The translations under genes were made by a program, and so were the position numbers. From assembly GCA_016839385.1 (NCBI GenBank), contig JAEOUK010000669.1, forward strand, positions 1 through 17,437: 17,437 bases of DNA, in the 5' to 3' direction. The notes below the pieces were generated by a model. That model was not told where the DNA came from. It worked only from the letters and a program-made list of their open reading frames with translations, and made no database searches. The stretch is from Promethearchaeota archaeon. Its GTDB lineage: Archaea; Asgardarchaeota; Lokiarchaeia; Sigynarchaeales; MK-D1. Positions 7,436 to 14,763 of the stretch are shown here, piece by piece (position 1 is the stretch's first letter; each line of letters starts with the position of its first letter).

Positions 7436-8260
7436 GAGATTTCTAATATATTCTACACTTTCTTCTAGTTCGTTGACATTGAGTATTTCAACTATTAGAG
7501 ATTTAGAGTAATTACAAGAGTTGAGTTTTTCTATTATGTCCGGAAAGGGAACATTTCCCGATCCTATACAAGGATGTTGATCGTATTTTTTATCAATATT
7601 GTCGGCGATATGCACATTTCCAAAGCATGATGCGAGATTTTCGATAAAAGAGGAATATTTCTCTGAATTCATCCATAGATGAGATGTATCATAAGTAAAC
7701 CATAAACTTGGGTTTTTAACATCCTTATAAAGCGCGGATAATTCACTTTCAGTTCTACATAAACCTGCACCGGGGTCCATATTTTCTAAACAAATTTTAA
7801 TGTTGAAGTGGCTTGCGTAGGAAAGAAGATTCCTAATTTGACGAAAAAGGACCTTATGGTTTGTTTTTTGCATTAAAGGTATTGAGGTCGAAGAAATACC
7901 AGGATGAATTGTAATGGTTTTCGCTTTTATTTCGTTAGCAATATCGATGTTATGTTGATAAGTTTTGAAGGTAGCATCCGCCACTAAGTCATTATTTGAA
8001 CAAAGAGATACATCGATGAGTGCTGCATGTGCTTGTAGTGAAATCGAAAATTCTCTGCACAACTCAATAAATTCTAGTTTTTTTTGTTCTTCAAAAGTAG
8101 TTACAGGATCTAAGATTATCTCACATACATCTAATTGATGAGTTTCAGAAAATTCTAAACATGATCTAGTTGCTTTAAGTAGCAAATGATGTAGAGATTC
8201 CTCTGAGGACTGGTTTCCGAGAGACACGATATGAGAAAGCGAACTGATACCTAATTTCAT
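7430..8260 (-). CDS. Sugar phosphate isomerase/epimerase-like TIM barrel (AP endonuclease family 2)
   Basis: The protein has the strand-end metal ligands of the xylose isomerase-like TIM barrel in order: QAHAAL (His78), TIHPG (His119), CLENM (Glu159), TYDTSHLWM (Asp191, His194), NVHIADN (His217), DQHPCIGSG (His229) and VEIL (Glu258). The set His-Glu-Asp-His-His-Glu matches both endonuclease IV and sugar isomerases/epimerases. The N-terminus and the G.G..PF stretch after His229 are shared by both. The length, 276 residues, fits. Its neighbour on the other strand is a GFO/IDH/MocA oxidoreductase, which favours a sugar or inositol role, but DNA repair cannot be excluded. The ATG at 8260 is chosen because MKLGISS matches the first beta strand. 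A TATA-like stretch lies at 8290-8301. Confidence 0.8.
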   Translation of the reverse strand: MKLGISSLSHIVSLGNQSSEESLHHLLLKATRSCLEFSETHQLDVCEIILDPVTTFEEQKKLEFIELCREFSISLQAHAALIDVSLCSNNDLVADATFKTYQHNIDIANEIKAKTITIHPGISSTSIPLMQKTNHKVLFRQIRNLLSYASHFNIKICLENMDPGAGLCRTESELSALYKDVKNPSLWFTYDTSHLWMNSEKYSSFIENLASCFGNVHIADNIDKKYDQHPCIGSGNVPFPDIIEKLNSCNYSKSLIVEILNVNELEESVEYIRNLL

Positions 8261-8309
8261 TAAGCTTCATATGTCAGTGTAGTGGAATAATTAATAATAT
8301 AGCTACTAA

Positions 8310-9290
8310 TCAGAACTTAATCTTAATTGCAAATTTATCATCAATTTTCACTTTATCTGCTTTTCCCTGTTTTGCAATAATATTGAAAATTTTGTTAATA
8401 TCATCTTCAGGTAAAGTTGAAAACTCTTGATTTGCTTCACGAATATCCTCTATAAAGATTGGTTCTAAAAATGCGATATCTACAGCCCATTTAACAATTA
8501 GATCTGCCCAAGCTTCCAAAGATTTCCAATATATACGTAAGCGCTCTTTTTTCTTATCCAAAAATTCCGCAACTTTCTGTCTTATAAGCCCATCTGCAAG
8601 CTCTTGAATAACGATTGTTCTATCTTTAAAATCTGACCATGGTTTATCAGATAATAACTCTTTTGTATAAATTATATGCTTTGCTGCAATCTGGGCATAA
8701 TCAAATAATACTTTAGACCAATCATCTAACCAAGATTCAAAATCCTTTTTATTTTTCTTTTTATTGGGCATTGAATACATAAAACCATAAGCTGGTTCTT
8801 TTAACCAAGTGTATTCTTCACACAATCTATCAAAAACTGACACAACTACAGCAGCTTTTGTCTGTTCTAATTCTATTTCTTCTTCCAATTTTTGAATCTC
8901 TTTATCAATAGATGCAAGATCTGCATCTGTGAGCTCAATTTCTCCTATATCTTTTTTTACACCAGCAAGTTTATTCAAAGTTGAACTTATGATCTTTTCA
9001 TCTGATTCTAGATCTGGTGTTAGGGTCAATTCCTGAGCAATATTGGACTCAAGTTCTGTCAATTCATGTTCAATTTGTCCAGTTGGCAATTCTTCAGACT
9101 CATTTGCTAGAAGTTTTATATCAATTACATTTTCTTGGTTGGAAACTTCCTCTAATTTTTCGATTTTTGCTAGTTTTTCTTTTAATAATCGAAGTTTTTC
9201 GAGTTTTGCTGCTCTGTCTTCATCTAGTTGACTTGTCTTCTGCTTTTCTGGTTTTTTCTTTTCAATTTCTGCCGTGATTTGAACCTCCAT
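8310..9290 (-). CDS. ESCRT-II Vps25-like protein with long N-terminal coiled-coil extension
   Basis: Residues about 160-326 resemble eukaryotic Vps25 over two winged helices. The segment YTWLKEPAYGFMYS sits where the PPF region of Vps25 would be. DFESWLDDWSKVLFDYAQ matches the first helix; RIYWKSLEAWADLIVKWA corresponds to LIMWRRPEEWGKLIYQWV of human Vps25. The end, KADKVKIDDKFAIKIKF, corresponds to KAEIITVSDGRGVKFF. In eukaryotes Vps25 links ESCRT-II to the ESCRT-III subunit Vps20. Residues 1-155 are an added charged region with coiled-coil stretches (about 22-50 and 105-145), roughly doubling the usual length of about 180. The gene follows Vps4 by 14 bases in one operon, which strongly supports an ESCRT role. 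The assignment rests on remembered human sequence, not a search. No Vps22 or ESCRT-III gene is in this window. Confidence 0.75.
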   Translation of the reverse strand: MEVQITAEIEKKKPEKQKTSQLDEDRAAKLEKLRLLKEKLAKIEKLEEVSNQENVIDIKLLANESEELPTGQIEHELTELESNIAQELTLTPDLESDEKIISSTLNKLAGVKKDIGEIELTDADLASIDKEIQKLEEEIELEQTKAAVVVSVFDRLCEEYTWLKEPAYGFMYSMPNKKKNKKDFESWLDDWSKVLFDYAQIAAKHIIYTKELLSDKPWSDFKDRTIVIQELADGLIRQKVAEFLDKKKERLRIYWKSLEAWADLIVKWAVDIAFLEPIFIEDIREANQEFSTLPEDDINKIFNIIAKQGKADKVKIDDKFAIKIKF

Positions 9291-9304
9291 TTAAGGAAAA
9301 CAGT

Positions 9305-10534
9305 TTATCCTCCGTATTCTTCACGCCAATCTTCAAATCTTTGAATTTCTTCATCACTAACGGTTGGTCGAATCTTTCTTAATGCGTGATCAAAATCATC
9401 ACGGTTAATTGGTCTTACATTTACTTCAGAATCTCCTTCAAGAGATCCTGATTTATCCAATTCTCGGATGGGACGCATGATGACTTCTCGACAAACAATT
9501 GCAATATCACTTCCTGAATAACCATCTGTTATTTCTGCTAATTCTCTAAAGTCAACTGATTCCTCTTTTTCAATCCCTCTTGTGTGATATGCAAATATGG
9601 CTTCACGAGATTCAATATCAGGAAGTGGAGCATAAATTTTTCTCTCAAATCTACGCAAGAAAGCGGTGTCTAAATCCCAAGGTCTGTTCGTTGCAGCCAT
9701 GATTGTTAGTAATTTTTTAGAGCTGCTTCCCCCACTTTTTATTCCTTGAATCTCTTGTAATAATTGAGTTTTTAATCGGCGTTCACCACCACCTTCTGAA
9801 GCTCCTCCTCGAGTTCCTGCGACTGAATCAATTTCATCAAAGAAGACTATACTTGGAGCCTTTCTACGTGCAACATCAAACAAGGCTCGAACGAGTTTTT
9901 CGGATTCTCCAAGCCATTTACTCATTATACTTGCAGAGTCTGCAACAAAGAATGTGCAATTTATTTCGTTAGCAGCTGCTTTAGCTAACATAGTTTTACC
10001 ACAACCTGGTGGTCCAAATAATAATATTCCAGACCAAGGTTTCCGTGCGCCGGTGAATAACTCGGGCCTTTTTAATGGAAGAACGACTGCTTCTCTAAGG
10101 GCTTGTTTGGGATCTGGTAGTCCAGCGATATCCTCCCAGGAAATATCAGGTTTTTCAATTAAAACAGTTCCCATTACCATTTTTTCCATTTCCAGCTCTT
10201 CTTCAGTCAATTCTTCATCTTCTTCACCCTCTTCGGGTTCTTCTCCATCTTTTCGTTCCATTGTAGGTTTGCTTGAGATTGAAGAACGCAGTCTCACTTT
10301 CTTTTTGCCCATATTTTTAAGTTCTTCTGCTCGATCTAAGTATTCTGTGGCTTTATCTGACCACATTTGCTTCATATTGGCATTTCTAGTGTATTTTGTG
10401 CATTCTACCAAAATCTCTGCTGCTTTAATATAGTTAATAGTAGCTTCCCGGTAGTTCTTAGCTCTGTCAAAAGCAATTGCTTGACTGGCAATCTGTTTTG
10501 CATATTTCAGCATCTTTGAGTCCGTAGATGACAT
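9305..10534 (-). CDS. vps4: Vps4/CdvC-type AAA ATPase with N-terminal MIT-like domain
   Basis: Vps4/CdvC disassembles and remodels ESCRT-III filaments during membrane scission and archaeal cell division. Residues 1-75 form a three-helix MIT-type domain (KNYREATINYIKAAEIL, then KATEYLDRAEELK). An acidic linker rich in Glu (92-118) follows. The AAA core has Walker A GPPGCGKT (174-181), the pore-loop region SKWLGESEK (205-213), Walker B FFDEID (231-236), sensor-1 ATN (281-283), arginine fingers in LRRFERK (293-299) and sensor-2 GYSGSDIA (338-345). It ends with the helix RFEDWREEYGG typical of Vps4. The length (409) is close to the eukaryotic enzyme. The eukaryote-style beta domain for Vta1 appears short. 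An AAGGAGT lies 16 bases before the ATG, farther than usual. The gene leads an operon with the Vps25-like gene. Confidence 0.95.
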   Translation of the reverse strand: MSSTDSKMLKYAKQIASQAIAFDRAKNYREATINYIKAAEILVECTKYTRNANMKQMWSDKATEYLDRAEELKNMGKKKVRLRSSISSKPTMERKDGEEPEEGEEDEELTEEELEMEKMVMGTVLIEKPDISWEDIAGLPDPKQALREAVVLPLKRPELFTGARKPWSGILLFGPPGCGKTMLAKAAANEINCTFFVADSASIMSKWLGESEKLVRALFDVARRKAPSIVFFDEIDSVAGTRGGASEGGGERRLKTQLLQEIQGIKSGGSSSKKLLTIMAATNRPWDLDTAFLRRFERKIYAPLPDIESREAIFAYHTRGIEKEESVDFRELAEITDGYSGSDIAIVCREVIMRPIRELDKSGSLEGDSEVNVRPINRDDFDHALRKIRPTVSDEEIQRFEDWREEYGG

Positions 10535-10665
10535 TTTTTTTTCTGCAATGACTCCTTATTCGATAATATGTTATGAAAGTGATACAATTTAATTAATCTT
10601 GAATTCAAATTTTAGCAATTTCAAGATAATAAAGATAAAATTCACCTAATATTTTATTGGATTTT

Positions 10666-10689
10666 AAAAAAATGATTTGAAATTCAAAT
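10666..10689 (-). terminator. Hairpin plus T-run ending the HAL2-like/membrane protein operon
   Basis: A perfect inverted repeat ATTTGAA-A-TTCAAAT occupies 10675-10689, starting at the stop codon of the nucleotidase gene. On the minus strand it is followed by seven T residues at 10672-10666. The layout fits a weak intrinsic terminator ahead of the Vps4 operon. The stem is entirely AT-rich, so the T-run may do most of the work. Confidence 0.4.
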
Positions 10690-11594
10690 TATTTTAAAAT
10701 GGAGTAAATCGATTGTGCTAACTCCTTATTAGAAAATAAATATCCAGGAGCTGTAATTACACAATTTCTATCTTTAAATTGAAGTCTATTTCCTTTGATA
10801 TCAGATGAAATTCCTCCTGCTTCTCGAACTAATAATTCCCCCGGACAGAAATCCCACGAATACATTACGTTTCTCTTTAAATGAATATAGAAATCATAAC
10901 TACCCTCGGCTACCTTGCAGAATTTACCCATCCCGTCCATTGGTAATCGATTTTTTTTTCCAATACCAACTTCATCTAAAAAATTTAATGTTGCCTTAGA
11001 TACATTATGAAGGGATATGCAAACTTTTGCACTTTGTAGATCTGAGTGTGAACTAACTGAAATGGGAGTAAATTCTTTACCAGCTAATGATATTTCAGCA
11101 CCTTTTCCCAATTCAGCTCGAAATACACCTAATTTTTTTTTATAGTAGTTTGGGGATGCAATTGCACTTACCTTCGGTTCAGAATCAACCATAAAACCAA
11201 TACCTATGGAATATGATAGATTTTCTATGAAACCCTTTGTTCCATCTACAGGATCTACAGTCCATTGTCTATTTGATGGAGTTCCACGATAATTAAGAGT
11301 AGATTTGAAATTTTTAATAGGAATATTTAAGTCTTGAAAGCAATTTCTTATCATTTCTTCTTGTCTTCCTGTTAATTCTTCAATATTTTCTTCTGCAATG
11401 ATTTGATCTGAAGGAAAAAGTTTCTTTAGTTGATGATTGATAAAAATTTGCCCTGCATAATCTGCTAAAGTAACGGGAGAACTGTCTTTTTTCTCGATTA
11501 TTCTAAATCCTGATTCTCGGAACCACTCCGTTACCTCGGATGCTTTATTTACTAAATCCGCTGCTATCTGAAGTTCTTTTTGGTATTTACTCAT
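10689..11594 (-). CDS. 3'(2'),5'-bisphosphate nucleotidase, HAL2/inositol monophosphatase superfamily
   Basis: The enzyme probably removes the 3' phosphate from PAP (3'-phosphoadenosine 5'-phosphate), a by-product of sulfate transfer, in the cytoplasm. The magnesium-dependent, lithium-sensitive phosphatase motifs are intact: DSSPVTLADYAGQ (37-49), AEE (67-69), WTVDPVDGTKGF (111-122) and WDFCPGE (247-253). The form of the first motif (SPVT.ADY..Q) and the WT.DP.DGTKGF block match yeast HAL2 and plant SAL1 more closely than inositol monophosphatase, which lacks TKGF. The length (301) is slightly shorter than HAL2 (357). Its ATG overlaps the 3' end of the upstream membrane-protein gene by 8 bases, so the two are translationally coupled. 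An inositol polyphosphate 1-phosphatase activity remains possible. Confidence 0.85.
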   Translation of the reverse strand: MSKYQKELQIAADLVNKASEVTEWFRESGFRIIEKKDSSPVTLADYAGQIFINHQLKKLFPSDQIIAEENIEELTGRQEEMIRNCFQDLNIPIKNFKSTLNYRGTPSNRQWTVDPVDGTKGFIENLSYSIGIGFMVDSEPKVSAIASPNYYKKKLGVFRAELGKGAEISLAGKEFTPISVSSHSDLQSAKVCISLHNVSKATLNFLDEVGIGKKNRLPMDGMGKFCKVAEGSYDFYIHLKRNVMYSWDFCPGELLVREAGGISSDIKGNRLQFKDRNCVITAPGYLFSNKELAQSIYSILK

Positions 11595-12249
11595 TGATGT
11601 CTTCTAGCCCTTTTACTTTAAAATCAAATTCTACCAGTGGTTTATCTGCTTGGCTTTCCCACCAAGTTTTGAATTTCGTACTGGTAATTCTCTGCAGATT
11701 ATACATGGCTTCTTCTCGTGTAGGTCCTTTTAGAGATTGGTTTTCAAATCCACTTAGCATCGCAGCAATATAAGCACCCATTGTTTTGAAATGCATATAT
11801 TGTGGATGATATGGATGATCCCATGTGAATGGTTTGTCCTCTCTAATATATTCTCTAAGAGTTTGGTACGCTTGTCGAAATCTTCCTAATGTTATGATAT
11901 CTTGATCCGTTAACCTAAATTCAGAAGCGATTTTTACTAAAATTCCTTCCATTCCTGCTTCAGCTTCACAGATCATTGCGAGTAATTCCCACTGAGAAAC
12001 ATTCTGTGTCTCTATTTTTTCTTTTTTGTAATTTTTCCATAATTTCCAAATTTTAAAAAATTCCCCGTACAAACGATCAAAAGTATTTGCTGCTGAAAGT
12101 TGTAATTCTCTGCGTTTCTGACGTAAAGACCATTTTGCAGAGAGATTTTGACCAACACCATACGTTAGGAGAAGTATAACTCCACTAGAGACCAAAGTTA
12201 ACACAAATTTCAAAATTTCCATTTGAAAGTCAGTCAATTCTATTGCCAT
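11587..12249 (-). CDS. Membrane-anchored protein of unknown function
   Basis: I do not recognise a characterised family. One transmembrane helix (about residues 12-32, KFVLTLVSSGVILLLTYGVG) lies at the N-terminus. It is followed by a basic stretch (WSLRQKRREL), which points to a cytoplasmic C-terminal domain by the positive-inside rule. The soluble part is helical and rich in aromatics (FDRLYGEFFKIWKLW, TWDHPYHPQYMHF, TKFKTWWES). The ATG at 12249 gives 220 residues; a GTG three codons earlier is the alternative. It heads an operon with the HAL2-like nucleotidase, overlapping it by 8 bases, which hints at a shared process. It is divergent from the CinA-like gene. Confidence 0.7.
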   Translation of the reverse strand: MAIELTDFQMEILKFVLTLVSSGVILLLTYGVGQNLSAKWSLRQKRRELQLSAANTFDRLYGEFFKIWKLWKNYKKEKIETQNVSQWELLAMICEAEAGMEGILVKIASEFRLTDQDIITLGRFRQAYQTLREYIREDKPFTWDHPYHPQYMHFKTMGAYIAAMLSGFENQSLKGPTREEAMYNLQRITSTKFKTWWESQADKPLVEFDFKVKGLEDINE

Positions 12250-12304
12250 ACTTAACACATTTTTTAATTTTTATGAGTTCATTCTTTTTTATTTCTTATT
12301 AAGG

Positions 12305-12312
12305 TTTTATAA
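12305..12312 (-). promoter_or_regulatory. Candidate TATA box for the membrane protein/HAL2-like operon
   Basis: The minus strand reads TTATAAAA here, about 60 bases before the ATG at 12249 and inside the 140-base divergent gap with the CinA-like gene. Transcription would begin near 12283, giving a leader of about 35 bases. It is the best TATA match in the gap. Confidence 0.35.
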
Positions 12313-12389
12313 TGAGATAAGTACTACATTTGCTTTACGGGTTTTTGTATTACATTTATCTTATTGAATTTCTATCAAAGCAATATAAT

Positions 12390-13181
12390 ATGAAAGTCGA
12401 AATTTTGGTAATTGGAAATGAAATATTGATCGGGAAATTCCAAGACACAAATTCTTATTGGATGGCTAAACGAATTGCTAAATATGGTCATCATTTATCC
12501 CGTATCACCTCAATCGGGGATGAAAAAAAAGAAATCGCAAAAGTTATAAAAGAAATCTTAAGCCGAAAGCCTGATTTGATAATTACTTCCGGAGGTCTTG
12601 GACCCACATTTGATGATATCACCGTCGAGAGCATCGCATCTGCACTGAATCTTGAATTAGAATTAAACTCTAATGCTTATAATCTCATAAAAAAAATCTA
12701 TGAGAAAGCCTATGATAAGGGTTTACTTAAAATGCGGGAAATGACAAAAGAACGAGAAAAAATGGCGTATTTACCGGTTGGGTCAACTATGCTACCCAAT
12801 ATCATTGGTGTTGCTCCTGGAATAAAATTAATAGAAGGAAAATCGATAATTTACGCGTTTCCTGGAGTTCCTTCTGAGATAAAGAAGATGTTTCGAGAGT
12901 ATATTCAACCAATTCTCACCAAACAAAAAGCAAAATTCGTAGAGAAACACTTTCGACTTAAAGAAATTGGAGAATCACAAATAGCTCCATATATCTCAGA
13001 GTTACAGAAAAAAAATCCAAAAATCTGGATAAAAACCCATCCCTTATCAGAATATGGGGTAACAATCGAAGTATCTATAACTGCGTTCGATTTAGATGAT
13101 GCGGAAGATATTATAGACAATGTGATAAAGGAAATTAAGAAAAAAGTGATAGACCTTGGAGGAACGATCTTAAAGAAATAA
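12390..13181 (+). CDS. CinA N-terminal-like protein with MoCF (molybdopterin-binding) fold
   Basis: The 263-residue protein begins MKVEILVIGNEILIGKFQDTN, the standard start of COG1058 proteins. It has the MoCF-fold motif TSGGLGPTFDD (67-77) and FPGVPSEIKKMF (157-168). Full bacterial CinA adds a C-terminal nicotinamide-nucleotide amidase domain, which is absent here, as is usual in archaea. Bacterial homologues of the N-terminal domain hydrolyse ADP-ribose or related nucleotides; the archaeal role is not settled. The ATG at 12390 is chosen because the conserved N-terminus starts there; 20 additional hydrophobic in-frame residues from a TTG at 12330 do not fit. No clear Shine-Dalgarno precedes it, so a leaderless or short-leader transcript is likely. 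The gene ends 2 bases from the stop of the convergent coiled-coil gene. Confidence 0.9.
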   Translation: MKVEILVIGNEILIGKFQDTNSYWMAKRIAKYGHHLSRITSIGDEKKEIAKVIKEILSRKPDLIITSGGLGPTFDDITVESIASALNLELELNSNAYNLIKKIYEKAYDKGLLKMREMTKEREKMAYLPVGSTMLPNIIGVAPGIKLIEGKSIIYAFPGVPSEIKKMFREYIQPILTKQKAKFVEKHFRLKEIGESQIAPYISELQKKNPKIWIKTHPLSEYGVTIEVSITAFDLDDAEDIIDNVIKEIKKKVIDLGGTILKK

Positions 13182-13183
13182 GG

Positions 13184-13813
13184 TCACCACCCAAAATACC
13201 GAATATTTTCTCTAACCTTATTCCAAGCTTTATCTATTGTTTTAACATTTTCTATGAGCCAATCTTTTTTCCTGTCCACGGTACTTTGAGAACGTTTAAT
13301 TTTCGTGTCAATATCTGCAATTTGTCTACGTTTTTTTTCAAGCTTGTTCTCTGCTACCATTCTGTTTTCAGCTTTTAAAAAAGAGTAAACTAAGCTTTGC
13401 CATTTCTCTCGTAATGAGACAAGATTACTTAATTCTCTCTTATATTCGTTCTTTGTATCTAAGAATTCCTTCATAGTCTGATGAAGTTCATTAAATGCCT
13501 CGGAAAGATTTATTTGATTGCTAGATGTTTTTTCAAGATTGTCAATACTTTTTTTCAAACTAGCGATTTCTTCCTGAGATACATCACTAACTGGATTTTT
13601 TACTGCAATTTCCAATAGTTTCAAGAGTTTCTTCTCTTCTTCTATTAAATTTTGTTTTTCACGCGCAATTCGTGTTAGATATTTAGAAAATTCTTTAATC
13701 GTTCGGAGTTCATCATTTTCTAGCGTTACTACCTTATCTAATCTGTCATTTACACGCTTTTTTTCTTTCAGAATTTCGAGCTCATCATTAGAGAGCATTC
13801 TTATCTTTTGCAT
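13184..13813 (-). CDS. Coiled-coil protein, three long helices, in operon with longin-like gene
   Basis: No family is recognised with certainty. The 209 residues are almost all helical and strongly charged. Three long amphipathic helices are suggested, about 30-75, 77-160 and 165-205, broken at KNPVSD and near residue 160. There is no signal peptide, no membrane segment and no cysteine. The second and third helices (for example FNELHQTMKEFLDTKNEYKR, LREKWQSLVYSFLKAENR and KLEKKRRQIADIDTKIKR) have the spacing and basic patches seen in BAR-type helical bundles. Ordinary coiled coils share such features, so this is only a hypothesis. It lies 18 bases after the longin-like gene and surely shares its transcript. 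A role on membranes or as a partner of the longin protein is inferred from that link. Confidence 0.75.
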   Translation of the reverse strand: MQKIRMLSNDELEILKEKKRVNDRLDKVVTLENDELRTIKEFSKYLTRIAREKQNLIEEEKKLLKLLEIAVKNPVSDVSQEEIASLKKSIDNLEKTSSNQINLSEAFNELHQTMKEFLDTKNEYKRELSNLVSLREKWQSLVYSFLKAENRMVAENKLEKKRRQIADIDTKIKRSQSTVDRKKDWLIENVKTIDKAWNKVRENIRYFGW

Positions 13814-13831
13814 AGTTTTCCCTCATAATTA

Positions 13832-14299
13832 TTAGAATATTTGTCCAAAACGTTGAGAAGGAGTGTCCTTCAAATCTTCAAGGATTTCATCAAAAACAGG
13901 TAGAAATTCATCAAATTTAGAACCAACAACTGTATTTTTTTTGTGAGCTTCGGGATATTGTTCTAAAAAGCGTTGTTGAACTTTTTCGAGTAAATCTCGT
14001 AATAAATCCACTTTAATTTTCTTATCTCCAATCCCATAAAATATTAGATGGGGGGCTTTTTGGATTGATTCAGCATTAATATCTTTAAATGGACTGGTAA
14101 TTACAAGCTTATATTTTTTGAAGTTAAACGCACTAATATTTTGTGAAAGAACCACTCTACTCATATTTAAAATAGCATCTAATAGAGCATTTCGTAATTC
14201 GGGATCATTACTTAATTTATCCATATCCGCATCTTTAGAATATTGTTTATACAACACGGATACGCCATTAAGTACAATTCCAATTTCCGAAACATTCAT
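13832..14299 (-). CDS. Longin-domain-like small protein
   Basis: The predicted order is strand-strand-helix-strand-strand-strand-helix, as in longin domains of SNAREs, adaptor small subunits and SRP-receptor alpha. A first hairpin SEIGIVLNGVSVLYKQY (4-20) has the typical G.....Y turn. Helix DPELRNALLDAILNMSRVV (32-50) is followed by ISAFNFKKYKLVITS (55-69), HLIFYGIGDKK (84-94) and the amphipathic helix DLLRDLLEKVQQRFLEQYP (98-116). A final helix (FDEFLPVFDEILEDL) follows. Eukaryotic longin proteins act in vesicle traffic and small-GTPase regulation; Asgard genomes are known to encode longin and roadblock relatives. The assignment is by pattern. Roadblock or another profilin-like fold is the alternative. 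It leads the operon with the coiled-coil gene and is divergent from nfu. Confidence 0.6.
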   Translation of the reverse strand: MNVSEIGIVLNGVSVLYKQYSKDADMDKLSNDPELRNALLDAILNMSRVVLSQNISAFNFKKYKLVITSPFKDINAESIQKAPHLIFYGIGDKKIKVDLLRDLLEKVQQRFLEQYPEAHKKNTVVGSKFDEFLPVFDEILEDLKDTPSQRFGQIF

Positions 14300-14350
14300 A
14301 CTACTTCATTTAATCAGATTTTTGCTATAATGATCCTATAATTCTTCCTA

Positions 14351-14366
14351 TTATTATACTTTAAGC
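14351..14366 (-). promoter_or_regulatory. Candidate BRE/TATA of the longin/coiled-coil operon
   Basis: On the minus strand the sequence reads GCTTAAAGTATAATAA: a purine-rich BRE-like element followed by TATAATAA at 14358-14351. Transcription would start near 14329, about 30 bases before the ATG at 14299. It shares the 177-base divergent gap with the nfu promoter. Confidence 0.4.
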
Positions 14367-14420
14367 ACAAAATCAAATGTCTAAATCTAATTTTTTTGAG
14401 ATTGATTATAATCCAATACA

Positions 14421-14434
14421 GCAAAGATTTAAAA
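14421..14434 (+). promoter_or_regulatory. Candidate BRE/TATA of nfu
   Basis: GCAAAG followed directly by ATTTAAAA resembles the archaeal BRE plus TATA element. A start of transcription about 25 bases on, near 14456, leaves a leader of about 20 bases holding GGATGA at 14467-14472, 4 bases before the ATG at 14477. The geometry is consistent for a short-leader archaeal gene. Confidence 0.45.
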
Positions 14435-14476
14435 CTATTTAACATTGATGTGCTCAAATAAATATTGGATGATACT

Positions 14477-14707
14477 ATGGCTATATCAAAAGAACAAGTT
14501 CAAGTAGAATTGGATAAGGTGCGACCCTCACTCCAGCGCGACGGTGGAGATATTGAATTAGTGGACGTAAAGGACGATAAAGTGTACGTTAGATTAATGG
14601 GGCATTGCGCGGGATGTATGTACAGTCAGATGACTCTTAAAAACGGAGTACAAGAATTCTTACGAAAGCAACTAGGCTCAGAATTAGAAGTTATTGGTGT
14701 AGATTAA
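14477..14707 (+). CDS. nfu: NifU C-terminal-domain (Nfu) iron-sulfur scaffold protein
   Basis: This 76-residue protein is a stand-alone Nfu domain that assembles or carries an Fe-S cluster to target enzymes in the cytoplasm. It has the family blocks VRPSLQRDGGDIELVDV (15-31) and GHCAGCMYSQMTLKNGV (42-58), with the cluster-ligating pair Cys44 and Cys47 in CxxC. These two cysteines usually bridge a [4Fe-4S] cluster between two subunits. The ATG at 14477 is preferred because the family starts a few residues before the first helix and GGATGA lies just upstream; a TTG at 14465 would add four residues. It lies 131 bases ahead of the GAPDH gene on the same strand. A separate promoter for GAPDH is likely, because T-rich sequence intervenes. 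Confidence 0.93.
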   Translation: MAISKEQVQVELDKVRPSLQRDGGDIELVDVKDDKVYVRLMGHCAGCMYSQMTLKNGVQEFLRKQLGSELEVIGVD

Positions 14708-14763
14708 CTTAAATTCATTTTTCGAATATAAAACTCGTATTACAGTCAATTTATTCCAAGCTA

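Noticed and set aside
9017..9277. Open frames antisense to the N-terminal region of the Vps25-like gene
   Set aside because: They arise from the Glu/Lys-rich coiled-coil codons read backwards and encode low-complexity hydrophobic or serine-rich sequence.
12330..12389. N-terminal extension of the CinA-like protein from a TTG
   Set aside because: The 20 added residues are not part of the conserved family start, and the MKVEILVIGNE start at 12390 is canonical.
14300..14476. Possible tRNA or small RNA in the divergent gap between the longin-like gene and nfu
   Set aside because: No T-loop GGTTCGA-like sequence or stable cloverleaf stems are visible; the gap is AT-rich and explained by two opposed promoters.
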